NCBI RefSeq assembly: GCF_000813745.1
Contig: NZ_JWLC01000027.1
Location: 878 to 64,877 of the forward strand
Source of the DNA: Leisingera sp. ANG-M1
GTDB taxonomy: Bacteria > Pseudomonadota > Alphaproteobacteria > Rhodobacterales > Rhodobacteraceae
Length of the DNA stretch: 64,000 bases
Reading direction: 5' to 3'
In this document: positions 1 to 7,957 of the stretch, one piece after another
Numbering within the stretch: position 1 is the stretch's first letter
How the letters are laid out: each line of letters starts with the position of its first letter
The notes under the pieces: generated by a model
Databases searched by the model: none
Told to the model about the DNA's origin: nothing
Seen by the model: the letters and a program-made list of their open reading frames with translations, nothing else
Made by a program: the position numbers and the translations under genes

Positions 1-47
1 GCGGAGCGGGGCTTGTGGCGGTGGCGGGCGAGCAGGTGAGTCGGCAT
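1..47 (-). CDS. N-terminus of an SOS-controlled gene (possibly imuA), cut by the window edge
   Basis: Only the first 15 codons lie in the window, reading MPTHLLARHRHKPRS. The ATG is 16 bases from a perfect alphaproteobacterial LexA site at 64-78, so damage induction is likely. In this group LexA-controlled genes with short upstream spacing include imuA-imuB-dnaE2, recA and lexA. The basic N-terminus does not look like RecA or LexA, and imuA is the best guess. Too little protein is present for a firm identity. Confidence 0.4.
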   Translation of the reverse strand, partial: MPTHLLARHRHKPRS

Positions 48-63
48 GCGGATAAAATAACAT

Positions 64-78
64 GTTCCTATTTTGTTC
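64..78 (-). promoter_or_regulatory. LexA (SOS) box
   Basis: The plus strand reads GTTCCTATTTTGTTC, an exact GTTC-N7-GTTC direct repeat, which is the LexA operator of alphaproteobacteria. On the minus strand it is GAAC-N7-GAAC, upstream of the truncated gene at 1-47. The hydrolase at 188-979 ends on this side, so the minus-strand partial gene is the only sensible target. Confidence 0.8.
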
Positions 79-187
79 TCAACTGGGCGCAAGGAGGAGC
101 TCCCGCCCGGCCCGGCGCCGACGGTGGCGGCCGCATACCGCCGGGGCCGGGCCGGTGCGGTCCGGCCGGACGGTGATGTCTAAGCGG

Positions 188-979
188 TTAGGATGGGGTG
201 ATCACCTGCTCCAGAACCTGGAAGAACCCGGGGGCGGCATGCGCCTCGATCCAGGGTTTGTGGCCGCAGCGCTGCAGCAGATGGAAACGGAAATCCGGAA
301 GCCTTTTGCGCAGGGGAAGCTCAACGCCAGCGGCCGGATGAGGATCGTGATCGCCGTGAAGGGCGGCAACCGGGCAGCGGATCCGCGCGGCTTCGCGCAG
401 CAGGGCGCCGGAGCGGCGCAAGCCGGCGGCTTCCGGCCAAACTGTCTCAAAGATGTGCCGGTCAAATACTAGGGCGCTCCGGCCCTGCGCTGCGGGCGCA
501 TAGGCTTCGGCTTTCTCCAGCAGCTGCAGCGCCCGTTCCAGTCCCCCCGGCGTTTCCATGCCGGTGCCGCGAAACAGGCCGTTCAGCTCCTCCTGCTCTG
601 ACGGCCGCAGCCGGGCCTGCCGGGCCGCGCCGATGCCGGCAGCATATTCCTCCGCAAACGGCGGGCACCCAATCAGCACCAGCCGGGAGACAAGCTCAGG
701 GTGCTGCGCCGCCAGAAGGCAGGCGAGCCAGGCGCCCCAGGAAAAGCCGATCAGTATCGCAGGCCCGGCGCATGCCGTTTCCAATTGCTGTTTCAATTCA
801 CGGATCTGGCCGGCAACGGACGCTTCAGCCTGCCACGGCTCCAGCACTCCAAAGCCGCGCGCTGCCAGTTCTTGCGCCACCGGGGCCATTTCACCCGCCG
901 CGCCGGGGCCGCCATGAATCACGGCTGCCGTGAAGGGCGCATTGCCATAACGCCGGACAGCGCGGGCTGGCGGTTTCAT
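188..979 (-). CDS. Alpha/beta-fold hydrolase
   Basis: A 263-residue cytosolic serine hydrolase with no signal peptide. It has an oxyanion-side HGGPG near the start, the nucleophile elbow GFSWG in the first third, a HGDHD acid loop and a late histidine in RCGHKPW, so a complete Ser-Asp-His triad is visible. The ATG at 979 follows AGGCGG and is preferred to an upstream start at 1021 that would overlap the rhodanese before it. It lies 22 bases downstream of that rhodanese on the same strand and may be cotranscribed. The HGGPG motif recalls proline iminopeptidase-like hydrolases, but the substrate cannot be told. Confidence 0.8.
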   Translation of the reverse strand: MKPPARAVRRYGNAPFTAAVIHGGPGAAGEMAPVAQELAARGFGVLEPWQAEASVAGQIRELKQQLETACAGPAILIGFSWGAWLACLLAAQHPELVSRLVLIGCPPFAEEYAAGIGAARQARLRPSEQEELNGLFRGTGMETPGGLERALQLLEKAEAYAPAAQGRSALVFDRHIFETVWPEAAGLRRSGALLREAARIRCPVAALHGDHDPHPAAGVELPLRKRLPDFRFHLLQRCGHKPWIEAHAAPGFFQVLEQVITPS

Positions 980-1001
980 CCGCCTGGCAGTCCGGCCGCG
1001 C

Positions 1002-1403
1002 TCATCCCTCGCGCGGGACAACCGGGCCGCCTTGCTTGGCCCATTCGGTGAAGCCGCCTTCCAGATGCACTACAGGCTTCAGCCCCATCTCCATCGCCGC
1101 CCGGGCGCTGAGCGCCGAGCGCCAGGCGCTGGCGCAATAGAACACATAGGTCTTGTCCTGATTGAACACCGGCTTGTGATAAGGGCTGTCCGGGTCGATC
1201 CAGAATTCCAGCATGCCGCGCGGGCAGGAAAAGGCGCCGGGAATCATGCCGGAACGCTGCAGCTCGCGGATGTCACGCAAGTCGATGAAGACATAGTTCT
1301 CGTCGAGCACTTTCTGCTTGGCCTCCTCGACGGCCATGGTTTCCACCAGGCTGCTGGCCTCGGCCAGCAGCGCCTTGACGCCCTTGGTGATGTTCTGCGG
1401 CAT
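1002..1403 (-). CDS. Rhodanese-like sulfurtransferase, tandem copy 1
   Basis: A 133-residue single-domain rhodanese. It shows the CH2A-like FIDLRD strand, the PGAFSCPRG segment and an active-site loop CASAWRSA with the catalytic cysteine. Such domains carry persulfide sulfur for thiosulfate, thiol or selenium transfer. The start at 1403 (MPQN) is preferred because the longer upstream frame has no family similarity and overlaps the next gene. It is the nearer of two closely related adjacent copies and shares with its neighbour a long stretch around FWIDPD and PYHKPVF. Loop residues differ (ASAWR here, DNGWR in copy 2), so substrate preference may differ. Confidence 0.85.
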   Translation of the reverse strand: MPQNITKGVKALLAEASSLVETMAVEEAKQKVLDENYVFIDLRDIRELQRSGMIPGAFSCPRGMLEFWIDPDSPYHKPVFNQDKTYVFYCASAWRSALSARAAMEMGLKPVVHLEGGFTEWAKQGGPVVPREG

Positions 1404-1488
1404 TGGTCTTGCTCCCCGGTTGCACGGAGGGCAGGCTGCCGGGTTTGGCGGCCAGGCGCAAGAGGGCTGGGGCCGGAGGCGGCAGTGC

Positions 1489-1884
1489 TTACCAATTGTA
1501 AGGGCTGGCAAAACCGCCCTGCGAGATCCAGGCGTCAAAGCCGCCTTGCAGAAAGAAAACCCGTTCCAGCCCCATCTCTGCTGCCGTGCGGGCCGCAAGT
1601 GCGGAGCGCCAGCCGTTGTCGCAGTAGAAGATGAACAGCCTGTCCTCGGCAAACACCGGCTTGTGATAAGGATTGTCCGGGTCGATCCAGAACTCCAGCA
1701 GGCCGCGCGGGCAGGAAAAGGCGCCGGGGATGACGCCGGTCCGCTCCATTTCGCGGTTGACCCGCAGGTCGACAAATTGCGTGTCCCCGCAGCCGTGCAA
1801 GGTAAGCGCATCACCCGGCAGCATGGCAGGCACGGCCTTCCCGGCTTCGGCAATGAGGTCTTTGGAACTTCTGATCATCGTCAT
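1489..1884 (-). CDS. Rhodanese-like sulfurtransferase, tandem copy 2
   Basis: A 131-residue single-domain rhodanese with active-site loop CDNGWRSA and the same PGAFSCPRG and FWIDPD blocks as the adjacent paralogue. The ATG at 1884 follows AGGAGTGG, a good ribosome site. The two genes are 85 bases apart on the same strand and look like a local duplication. An extra HGCGDTQ loop near residue 30 carries a second cysteine absent from copy 1. The family function is persulfide transfer; the physiological acceptor is unknown. Confidence 0.85.
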   Translation of the reverse strand: MTMIRSSKDLIAEAGKAVPAMLPGDALTLHGCGDTQFVDLRVNREMERTGVIPGAFSCPRGLLEFWIDPDNPYHKPVFAEDRLFIFYCDNGWRSALAARTAAEMGLERVFFLQGGFDAWISQGGFASPYNW

Positions 1885-2087
1885 GGGCCACTCCTTGTTT
1901 GTTGAAATTTTCTCAATTTTGACGGCAATTTTAATGATACCGCAAAGGGTGGCTTGCTCCTTTTGATTGTGGTGCACTTGGTTAACGCGCTGAGCCGGCA
2001 GAGGCGCGCCGGGCACCGCAGGCGCTTGCGCTTGCGGCCTGGCCGGTTAGGGTCCGCTGCAAGGCGAACATGAGAAAGGTGGACGCG

Positions 2088-3131
2088 ATGAAAATGAACC
2101 CGTTGGGACGCACCGGCATGACGGTTTCCGAGCTGTGCCTGGGCACGATGACATTCGGCACGCAGACGCCGGAGGCGGAGGCTCATGCGCAGATCGATAT
2201 GGCGCTGGCGGAAGGGGTGAATTTTGTCGATACCGCCGAGATGTACCCGGTCAATCCGGTCAGCGCGGAGACCCTCGGCAACAGCGAGCGCATCATTGGC
2301 AACTGGAATGCGCGGACCGGGCGGCGGGGCGACTATATCCTGGCTACCAAGCATTCCGGCGAGGGGATGCGGCATGTGCGGGACGGGGCGCCGATCTCGT
2401 CCGAAACTATTGGGCCCACCATCGAGGCGTCGCTGAAGCGGCTCAAGACGGATTACATCGACCTCTATCAGTTCCACTGGCCGAACCGCGGCAGCTATAT
2501 GTTCCGGCAGAACTGGACCTATGATCCTTCGCGGCAGAACCGGGAGGAGACGCTGGCCAATATGGAAGATTGCCTGGAGGCGCTGCAGCGCGAAGTGGAG
2601 CGCGGGACCATCCGCGCCTTCGGGTTGTCGAACGAAAGCGCTTGGGGCACGGCGCAGTGGCTGCGGCTGGCGGAGGAGAGCGGGGGGCCGCGGGCGGCCT
2701 CGATCCAGAACGAATATTCGCTGGTTTGCAGGATGTATGACACCGACTTGGCGGAGCTGAGCGTCAATGAGGATGTGGGGCTCCTGGCATTTTCGCCGCT
2801 GGGCACCGGGCTTTTGACGGGTAAGTACCAGGGCGGGGCGGTGCCGGAAGGCTCGCGCAAGGCGATCAGCCCGGAGCTGGGCGGCCGCCACTCGCCGCGG
2901 GTCTATGATGCCGTTGCGGCCTATCTGGAGGTTGCAGAAAGGCACGGGCTGGACCCGGTGCATATGGCGCTGGCCTGGTGCCGGACGCGGCCTTTCATGG
3001 CCTCTGCGATCTTTGGCGCGACCCGTCTGCCGCAGCTGGAGCATCTGCTGAAATCGGTGGAACTGGAGCTGAGCCAGGTGGTTCTGGACGACATCAATGC
3101 AGCGCACCGGGCGCATCCGATGCCCTATTGA
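2088..3131 (+). CDS. Aldo/keto reductase (Tas-like)
   Basis: A 347-residue NADP(H)-dependent oxidoreductase of the AKR superfamily. The catalytic tetrad is visible: Asp and Tyr in FVDTAEMYP, Lys in LATKHSG and His in YQFHWPN. The C-terminal region SAIFGATRLPQLEHL is the usual cofactor-binding end. The ATG at 2088 (MKMNPLG) follows GAAAGGTGG and matches family N-termini better than the ATG at 2070. It stands alone, divergent from the rhodaneses and ending at a hairpin region. The length and the long loop after the histidine resemble E. coli Tas; the substrate is unknown. Confidence 0.88.
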   Translation: MKMNPLGRTGMTVSELCLGTMTFGTQTPEAEAHAQIDMALAEGVNFVDTAEMYPVNPVSAETLGNSERIIGNWNARTGRRGDYILATKHSGEGMRHVRDGAPISSETIGPTIEASLKRLKTDYIDLYQFHWPNRGSYMFRQNWTYDPSRQNREETLANMEDCLEALQREVERGTIRAFGLSNESAWGTAQWLRLAEESGGPRAASIQNEYSLVCRMYDTDLAELSVNEDVGLLAFSPLGTGLLTGKYQGGAVPEGSRKAISPELGGRHSPRVYDAVAAYLEVAERHGLDPVHMALAWCRTRPFMASAIFGATRLPQLEHLLKSVELELSQVVLDDINAAHRAHPMPY

Positions 3132-3145
3132 CGCAATCCGGCGGT

Positions 3146-3237
3146 GCTCCCGCGCCCGCAGGTGCCCCGGCTGCGCCGGAACCCTTTGGCGGCCTTGGGC
3201 CAGGCTCAGCGCCTTAGGCGCTGAGCCTGGCCCAAGG
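3146..3237 (+). repeat. Intergenic repeat with long hairpin, copy 1
   Basis: Starts 14 bases after the aldo/keto reductase stop. It contains a 17-base block at 3146-3162 and a 15-base block at 3186-3200, both found exactly on the minus strand at 55392-55449. It ends in a perfect 22-bp inverted repeat, arms 3193-3214 and 3216-3237 around one base. The stem sequence is not shared with the other copy beyond its base. It could act as a transcript 3' end between convergent genes. Confidence 0.75.
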
Positions 3238-3304
3238 GGAGCGGTGCATTTTCAAATGCGCCGGCGACGGGCGGGAGAGCTGTCTTTGTTTGATTTGCTG
3301 AGAA

Positions 3305-3408
3305 GCGCTTCAGGGGCAGGTCTGCCCTGAAGCGCCGTTGCAATTGTATCTTTGGTTGCGCGTCAAGGGTGAACGGCGCTTGCGCACCGCCGCTGCGCGG
3401 CCCTTGAC
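3305..3408. terminator. Two further hairpins between convergent genes
   Basis: Arms 3305-3319 and 3322-3335 pair with a single bulged G (CAGGGGCAG against CTGCCCTG). A second wide inverted repeat pairs GTCAAGGG at 3362-3369 with CCCTTGAC at 3401-3408, with GC-rich inner pairing. Neither has a clear T-run. Together with the repeat just upstream they fill the 289-base gap between convergent genes. Confidence 0.45.
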
Positions 3409-3420
3409 CCGCGGAAGGAG

Positions 3421-4404
3421 TCAGTGCGCTGTGGGGCGGGCCTGTTCCTGGCGCAGATCGCGGGCCGAGGTGCCATGGGCGGTGCGGAAGGCGCGGGCGA
3501 AACTCGATTGCGAGGTGAAGCCGGTGGCGATCGCCACCTCCATCAACGGCATGTCGGTGTCGGTGACCAGGCGGCGGGCTTCGGCCAGGCGCAGCTGCAG
3601 GTAGTGATCCTGCGGCGTGGTGTTCAGCCGCAGCCGGAACTGCTGCTGCAGGCTGCGCGGGCTGGTGCCCAGGGTCTCGGCAATGGCGCTGAGCGGCATC
3701 GGCTCGTCCAGAGCTGCCTCCATCAGCGCATTGGCCTTGGCGGTCAGTGCATTGTGCTTGTGGCCGCCCAGGCGGCTTTGCGGGCGCGGCTCGGCAGAGG
3801 CGCCATCGTAGAGAAACAGCCCGGCCACACGGGCGGCAAACCCGGCGCCGTGGCGGGCGCCGATGATGTGCAGCATCATTTCAATCGCCGGGGTGGCGCC
3901 GCCTGAGGTCAGGCGGCCCTCGGACACCGTGAAGCGATCGTTGCGGCAGTCGACTTCGGGGAAGCGGCTGGCGAAGTTTTCCAGGTCCTCCCAGTGGTTG
4001 GTGGCCGGGTGACCGTCCAGAAGGCCTGCTTCGGCCATCAGCCAGGGTCCGCCGTCGATGCCTGCGATGGTGGCACCGCTGGCGGCGATCCGGCGCAGGC
4101 CTGCTAGCAGGCTGGGGGTGGCGTGGCGGGCCAATTGGAAACCGGCCACGATGATCAAAAGCTCGCAGCCCTCCAGCCGTGCCAGGGGAAACGAAGGCAC
4201 GGTGAGGCCGCTGGTCAGCATCGGCGGTTCATTCGTGGCGCTGACATAGTCCCAGTCGAAAGCAGCCCGCCCCGCCAGCCGGTTGGCGGCGCGCATCGGG
4301 TCCACCGCGGCCGCAAAGGACAGCGTGTTGCATTCATCCAGAACCAGCACTGCTGTTTTGAGCGGCCGGTTCTCGGGCTGCAGGATGTTTTTTGCGGATT
4401 TCAT
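3421..4404 (-). CDS. cdhR: GlxA-family regulator with AraC-type HTH, likely carnitine-responsive (CdhR-like)
   Basis: A 327-residue transcription factor. Residues about 15-190 form the DJ-1/PfpI-like ligand domain (AVLVLDECNTLSFAAAVDPM near the start, GGATPAIEMMLHIIG near its end). Residues about 225-320 form the double HTH of AraC regulators, with the classic end VAIATGFTSQSSFARAFR. The start is ATG 4404; a TTG at 4407 is also possible. It is divergent from the BKACE gene with 133 bases between starts. This regulator family controls carnitine dehydrogenase genes in Pseudomonas, so it probably activates the carnitine operon in response to carnitine. The symbol rests on context. Confidence 0.8.
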   Translation of the reverse strand: MKSAKNILQPENRPLKTAVLVLDECNTLSFAAAVDPMRAANRLAGRAAFDWDYVSATNEPPMLTSGLTVPSFPLARLEGCELLIIVAGFQLARHATPSLLAGLRRIAASGATIAGIDGGPWLMAEAGLLDGHPATNHWEDLENFASRFPEVDCRNDRFTVSEGRLTSGGATPAIEMMLHIIGARHGAGFAARVAGLFLYDGASAEPRPQSRLGGHKHNALTAKANALMEAALDEPMPLSAIAETLGTSPRSLQQQFRLRLNTTPQDHYLQLRLAEARRLVTDTDMPLMEVAIATGFTSQSSFARAFRTAHGTSARDLRQEQARPTAH

Positions 4405-4537
4405 CAACTTCGATTCGCCTGGTGTAAACTGTGCCGCAAAAGGCTGCGGCAGAGTCGGTCCCAGCGCAAATCAGAATCTGGGGAGGAGCCTGGGGATAAC
4501 CCGCGGCAAAACCCTGTACATCGAAGGGAAAAGCAAA

Positions 4538-5452
4538 ATGCCTCTGGAAATGAACCGGGAAGTCTTCATCACCTGTGCCGTGACCGGGTCCGGCGGCACC
4601 CAGGACCGCAGCCCGCACGTGCCGCGTTCGCCCAAGGAAATCGCCGATAGTGCCATTGCCGCGGCCAAGGCCGGCGCCGCGATTGTGCACTGCCATGTGC
4701 GTGATCCGGAGACCGGCGTGCCGAGCCGCCGCCTGGATTACTACCGCGAGGTCACTGACCGGATCCGCGACGCCGAGGTCGATGTGGTGCTGAACCTGAC
4801 CGCAGGCATGGGCGGCGATATCGTTTTTGGCGGCGTTGAAAACCCGCTGCCGCCTGTTGATGGCACCGACATGATCGGCGCCACCGAGCGCGTTGCCCAT
4901 ATCGCTGAATGCCTGCCGGAGATCTGCACCTTGGACTGCGGCACTATGAACTTTGCCGAAGCCGACTATGTGATGACCAACACCCCCGGTGCGCTGCGGG
5001 CGATGGGGCAGATGATGACCGATCTGGGCGTGAAGCCCGAGATCGAGGCGTTCGACACCGGCCACCTGTGGTTTGCCAAGCAACTGGTGAAAGAGGGAAT
5101 CCTCGACAGCCCGGCGCTTGTGCAGCTGTGCATGGGGGTTCCGTGGGGCGCGCCCGATGACCTCAACACCTTCATGGCGATGGTCAACAATGTGCCGGAT
5201 GACTGGACCTTCTCGGCGTTCTCGCTGGGCCGCAATCAGATGGCCTATGCCTCGGCTGCGGTGCTGGCGGGCGGCAACGTGCGAGTCGGCCTGGAGGACA
5301 ATCTGTGGCTCGGCAAGGGCCAGCTGGCCGAGAACTGGCAGTTGGTGGAGCGCGCAAACACCATCGTGTCGAACATGGGCGCGCGGGTGATCGGCCCCGC
5401 CGAAGTGCGCGAGAAGCTGGGGCTGACCAAACGCGCGCCGGCGGCGAAGTAA
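4538..5452 (+). CDS. Beta-keto acid cleavage enzyme (BKACE), probable dehydrocarnitine cleavage enzyme
   Basis: A 304-residue TIM-barrel enzyme of the BKACE family (formerly DUF849 / 3-keto-5-aminohexanoate cleavage). Family marks are ITCAVTGSGGT at the N-terminus, the zinc-site VHCHVRD, NLTAGMGGD, and the C-terminal GGNVRVGLEDNL. These enzymes condense a beta-keto acid with acetyl-CoA and release acetoacetate plus a new acyl-CoA. Beside carnitine dehydrogenase the substrate should be 3-dehydrocarnitine and the product betainyl-CoA. The start at 4538 has GAAGGG upstream; an inner ATG at 4550 is possible. It is the first gene of a three-gene operon divergent from its presumed regulator. Confidence 0.85.
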   Translation: MPLEMNREVFITCAVTGSGGTQDRSPHVPRSPKEIADSAIAAAKAGAAIVHCHVRDPETGVPSRRLDYYREVTDRIRDAEVDVVLNLTAGMGGDIVFGGVENPLPPVDGTDMIGATERVAHIAECLPEICTLDCGTMNFAEADYVMTNTPGALRAMGQMMTDLGVKPEIEAFDTGHLWFAKQLVKEGILDSPALVQLCMGVPWGAPDDLNTFMAMVNNVPDDWTFSAFSLGRNQMAYASAAVLAGGNVRVGLEDNLWLGKGQLAENWQLVERANTIVSNMGARVIGPAEVREKLGLTKRAPAAK

Positions 5453-5530
5453 GCGTTCGAAACGGGGGGTGATATGCGTGCAGCCCCTGTACACCCCCTG
5501 CGCACCGCCGCGCTGCGGAACGAGGGCGGA

Positions 5531-5579
5531 TTGGGGGCTAGCCCCCAAACCCCCAGGATATTTTTGGCAAGAGGAAGAA
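5531..5579 (+). repeat. Dispersed intergenic element A (GG-TATTTT-CAAGA-GAAG family)
   Basis: Begins with a perfect 18-base palindrome TTGGGGGCTAGCCCCCAA at 5531-5548. It continues through CCCCCAGGATATTTTTGGCA and ends in a purine-rich AAGAGGAAG. It lies within the carnitine operon, 26 bases before the next start codon. Related elements occur at 24316-24349, 41005-41038 and 60788-60821. Confidence 0.7.
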
Positions 5580-5605
5580 CCGGGCGGTTCTCATAAGGAA
5601 ATCAC

Positions 5606-7078
5606 ATGAAGACAGCAGCAATCATCGGCGGCGGGGTGATCGGCGGCGGCTGGGCCGCGCGGTTCCTGCTGAACGGCTGGAATGTGCGGGTATTCGACCC
5701 GGACCCGGAAGCGGAACGCAAGATCAGCGAAGTGCTGGGCAATGCGCGGCGCTCCCTGCCGGGGCTGGGCAATGTGGCGCTGCCTGCGGAAGGGCTGCTC
5801 ACCTTCCATGAGACCATTCAGGAGGCCGTGGAAGGTGCCGAGTGGATTCAGGAGAGCGTGCCGGAGCGGCTGGACTTGAAGCAGAAAGTCTATGGCGAGA
5901 TGCAGGCCTATTGCGCGCCGGATGCGGTGATTGGCTCCTCGACCTCGGGCTTCAAGCCGTCGCAGCTGCAGGACGGGCGCGAGGCGCCCGGGCAGATCGT
6001 GGTGACCCATCCCTTCAACCCGGTCTACCTGCTGCCGCTGATCGAGCTGGTCACAACCGAAGCCAACTCGGCGGGCGTGATCGAGCGCGCCAAGGAAATC
6101 ATTTCCGGCATCGGCATGTACCCGCTGCACCTGAAGAAAGAGATCGATGCCCATGTGGCCGACCGTTTCCTGGAGGCGGTTTGGCGCGAGGCGCTGTGGC
6201 TGGTGAAAGACGGCATCGCCACCACCGAGGAGATCGACAACGCGATCCGATACGGCTTTGGCATCCGCTGGGCGCAGATGGGGCTGTTTGACACCTACCG
6301 GGTGGCCGGCGGCGAGGCCGGCATGCGCCACTTCATGGCGCAGTTCGGGCCGTGCCTCAGCTGGCCCTGGACCAAGCTGATGGATGTGCCGGAGTTCACT
6401 GACGAGCTGGTCGACCTGATCGCAGGCCAGTCAGACGCACAGTCCGGCCATCTGGACATCCGCGAGATGGAGCGGATCCGCGACGACAATCTGGTCGGTA
6501 TGATGCGGGCGCTGGGCGCCAACAACTGGGGGGCGGGCGAACTTCAGAACGCCCATGACAAGGCCCGGATGGGCGAGGCGGGCTTGCCGCGCTCGATCGA
6601 TCAGCTGAAGGACCTGAGCCAGCCGGTCTTGACCCAGAACCGTGTGGTGCCGCTGGATTGGACCGATTACAACGGCCATATGAACGAGGCGCGCTATCTG
6701 GAGGCTTTCTCGGAAGCGACCGACCGGATGATGGAGATCATCGGCTGCGACGCGGAGTATGTGGCGAACGGCGGCAGCTATTTCACCCTGGAGACCCATG
6801 TGCGCTACCTGGATGAGGCGCTGGCCGGCGATGCGATCCAGGTGAAGACCCAGGTGATCCAGGGCGAAGGTAAGAAGATGCACCTGTGGCACGCGATGTA
6901 TGCAGGCGAGCGGCTCTTGTCGACCGGCGACACGCTGCTGGTGCATGTGGATTTGAAGACCCGCAAGTCCTCGCCGCCTGCGCCGCATATCGAAGCCAAT
7001 CTGGTGAAACTGGCCGAGGCCCATGCCAGCTTGCCTGCGCCTGAGGGGCTGGGGCGTGCGACGGGAGCACCGCGATGA
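5606..7078 (+). CDS. L-carnitine dehydrogenase fused to a betainyl-CoA thioesterase
   Basis: A 490-residue two-domain protein. Residues 1-320 are a 3-hydroxyacyl-CoA dehydrogenase-type fold with NAD motif GGGVIGGGWAARF, the VTHPFNPVYLLPLIEL core and the C-terminal RYGFGIRWAQMG. Residues about 345-490 are a hotdog thioesterase (DWTDYNGHMNEARYLEAF). The first half oxidises L-carnitine to 3-dehydrocarnitine with NAD+. The second would hydrolyse the betainyl-CoA made by the neighbouring BKACE, giving glycine betaine. The fusion is known in carnitine operons and puts steps 1 and 3 on one chain. It overlaps the following SDR by four bases (ATGA), so translation is coupled. Confidence 0.9.
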   Translation: MKTAAIIGGGVIGGGWAARFLLNGWNVRVFDPDPEAERKISEVLGNARRSLPGLGNVALPAEGLLTFHETIQEAVEGAEWIQESVPERLDLKQKVYGEMQAYCAPDAVIGSSTSGFKPSQLQDGREAPGQIVVTHPFNPVYLLPLIELVTTEANSAGVIERAKEIISGIGMYPLHLKKEIDAHVADRFLEAVWREALWLVKDGIATTEEIDNAIRYGFGIRWAQMGLFDTYRVAGGEAGMRHFMAQFGPCLSWPWTKLMDVPEFTDELVDLIAGQSDAQSGHLDIREMERIRDDNLVGMMRALGANNWGAGELQNAHDKARMGEAGLPRSIDQLKDLSQPVLTQNRVVPLDWTDYNGHMNEARYLEAFSEATDRMMEIIGCDAEYVANGGSYFTLETHVRYLDEALAGDAIQVKTQVIQGEGKKMHLWHAMYAGERLLSTGDTLLVHVDLKTRKSSPPAPHIEANLVKLAEAHASLPAPEGLGRATGAPR

Positions 7079-7833
7079 AACGGGTTCTGATTACGGCCGG
7101 GGGTTCCGGCATCGGCCGCGCGATGGCTGAAGAGTTTGCCGCTGCGGGGCATCAGGTTTGGGTGACCGATGTGAACGCGGGGAGCCTGTCGGATATCCCG
7201 GCGGACTGGCGCAGCACCGTGGTGGATGCGACTGATGAAGCGGGCATGAAGGCGCTGTTTGCCGGGATCGCCGAGGCCTGGGGCGGGCTGGATGTGCTCT
7301 GTGCCAATGCGGGCATCGCCGGGCCGACCGCTTTGGTCGAGGACGTGGAGCTGGCTGACTGGCGCGCCTGCGTCAGCGTCAACCTGGAGGGCGCGTTCCT
7401 GGCGGCGAAATACGCGGCGCCTTTGATGAAGGCGGCCAAGGCGGGCTCGATTGTCATTACGTCTTCGACGGCCGGCCAGTACGGTTACCCGAACCGGGCG
7501 CCTTATGCAGCGGCGAAATGGGCCGTGATCGGGCTGATGAAGACGCTGGCGATGGAGCTTGGCCCCTTTGGCATCCGCGCCAACGCGATTTGTCCCGGTG
7601 CGGTGGAAGGCCCGCGGATGGAAGGGGTGCTGGAGCGCGAGGCCGCGGCCAAGGGCATGACCCGGGACGAGGTCTATGCGGGCTATGCTTCGGGCACCTC
7701 GATGGGCAGCTTTGTCGAAGCGCGCGATATTGCAAATATGGCGGTGTTCCTAGGCTCGGAAGCAGCGCGGCTGGTGTCGGGCCAGGTGATTGCGGTGGAC
7801 GGGCACACGGTGAACCCGGACCCGAAGGTGTGA
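7075..7833 (+). CDS. SDR-family oxidoreductase of the carnitine operon
   Basis: A 252-residue classical short-chain dehydrogenase. The cofactor motif TAGGSGIGRAMAEEF is at the N-terminus, CANAGIAG follows at about residue 80, the catalytic serine is in ITSSTAGQY, and YAAAK holds the Tyr-Lys pair. The C-terminus ends in the usual SGQVIAVDGHTVNPD. Its start overlaps the carnitine dehydrogenase stop. BKACE releases acetoacetate, so a 3-hydroxybutyrate dehydrogenase-like role is plausible, but that is inference; it could act on another carnitine-derived hydroxy compound. Confidence 0.82.
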   Translation: MKRVLITAGGSGIGRAMAEEFAAAGHQVWVTDVNAGSLSDIPADWRSTVVDATDEAGMKALFAGIAEAWGGLDVLCANAGIAGPTALVEDVELADWRACVSVNLEGAFLAAKYAAPLMKAAKAGSIVITSSTAGQYGYPNRAPYAAAKWAVIGLMKTLAMELGPFGIRANAICPGAVEGPRMEGVLEREAAAKGMTRDEVYAGYASGTSMGSFVEARDIANMAVFLGSEAARLVSGQVIAVDGHTVNPDPKV

Positions 7834-7872
7834 GGCTTCAGGCGCCCCTCTGGCGAGGCGCTGGCTGCTAGT

Positions 7873-7944
7873 GGCTCAAGATGCTGCCGCATCTTGAGCC
7901 TGGGCGCTCCTGCGGCGCGCTGCCCGGCCGTTGGCCGGGCTTTT
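7873..7944 (+). terminator. Terminator region of the carnitine operon
   Basis: A perfect 12-bp stem (7873-7884 with 7889-7900, TGCC loop) is followed by a GCCCGGCC-GTT-GGCCGGGC hairpin at 7922-7940 and TTTTCC. The second hairpin with its T-run is a good intrinsic terminator for plus-strand transcripts. It lies between the SDR and the convergent XRE regulator. Confidence 0.7.
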
Positions 7945-7957
7945 CCTTCAGTTGCTG

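Noticed and set aside
62-472. Plus-strand frame over the hydrolase
   Set aside because: Low-complexity Arg/Ala/Gly product antisense to a hydrolase with a full catalytic triad.
1002-1853. Single 283-residue fusion of both rhodaneses
   Set aside because: The upstream part of that frame is out of frame with rhodanese copy 2 and lacks family similarity; two separate genes with own starts fit.
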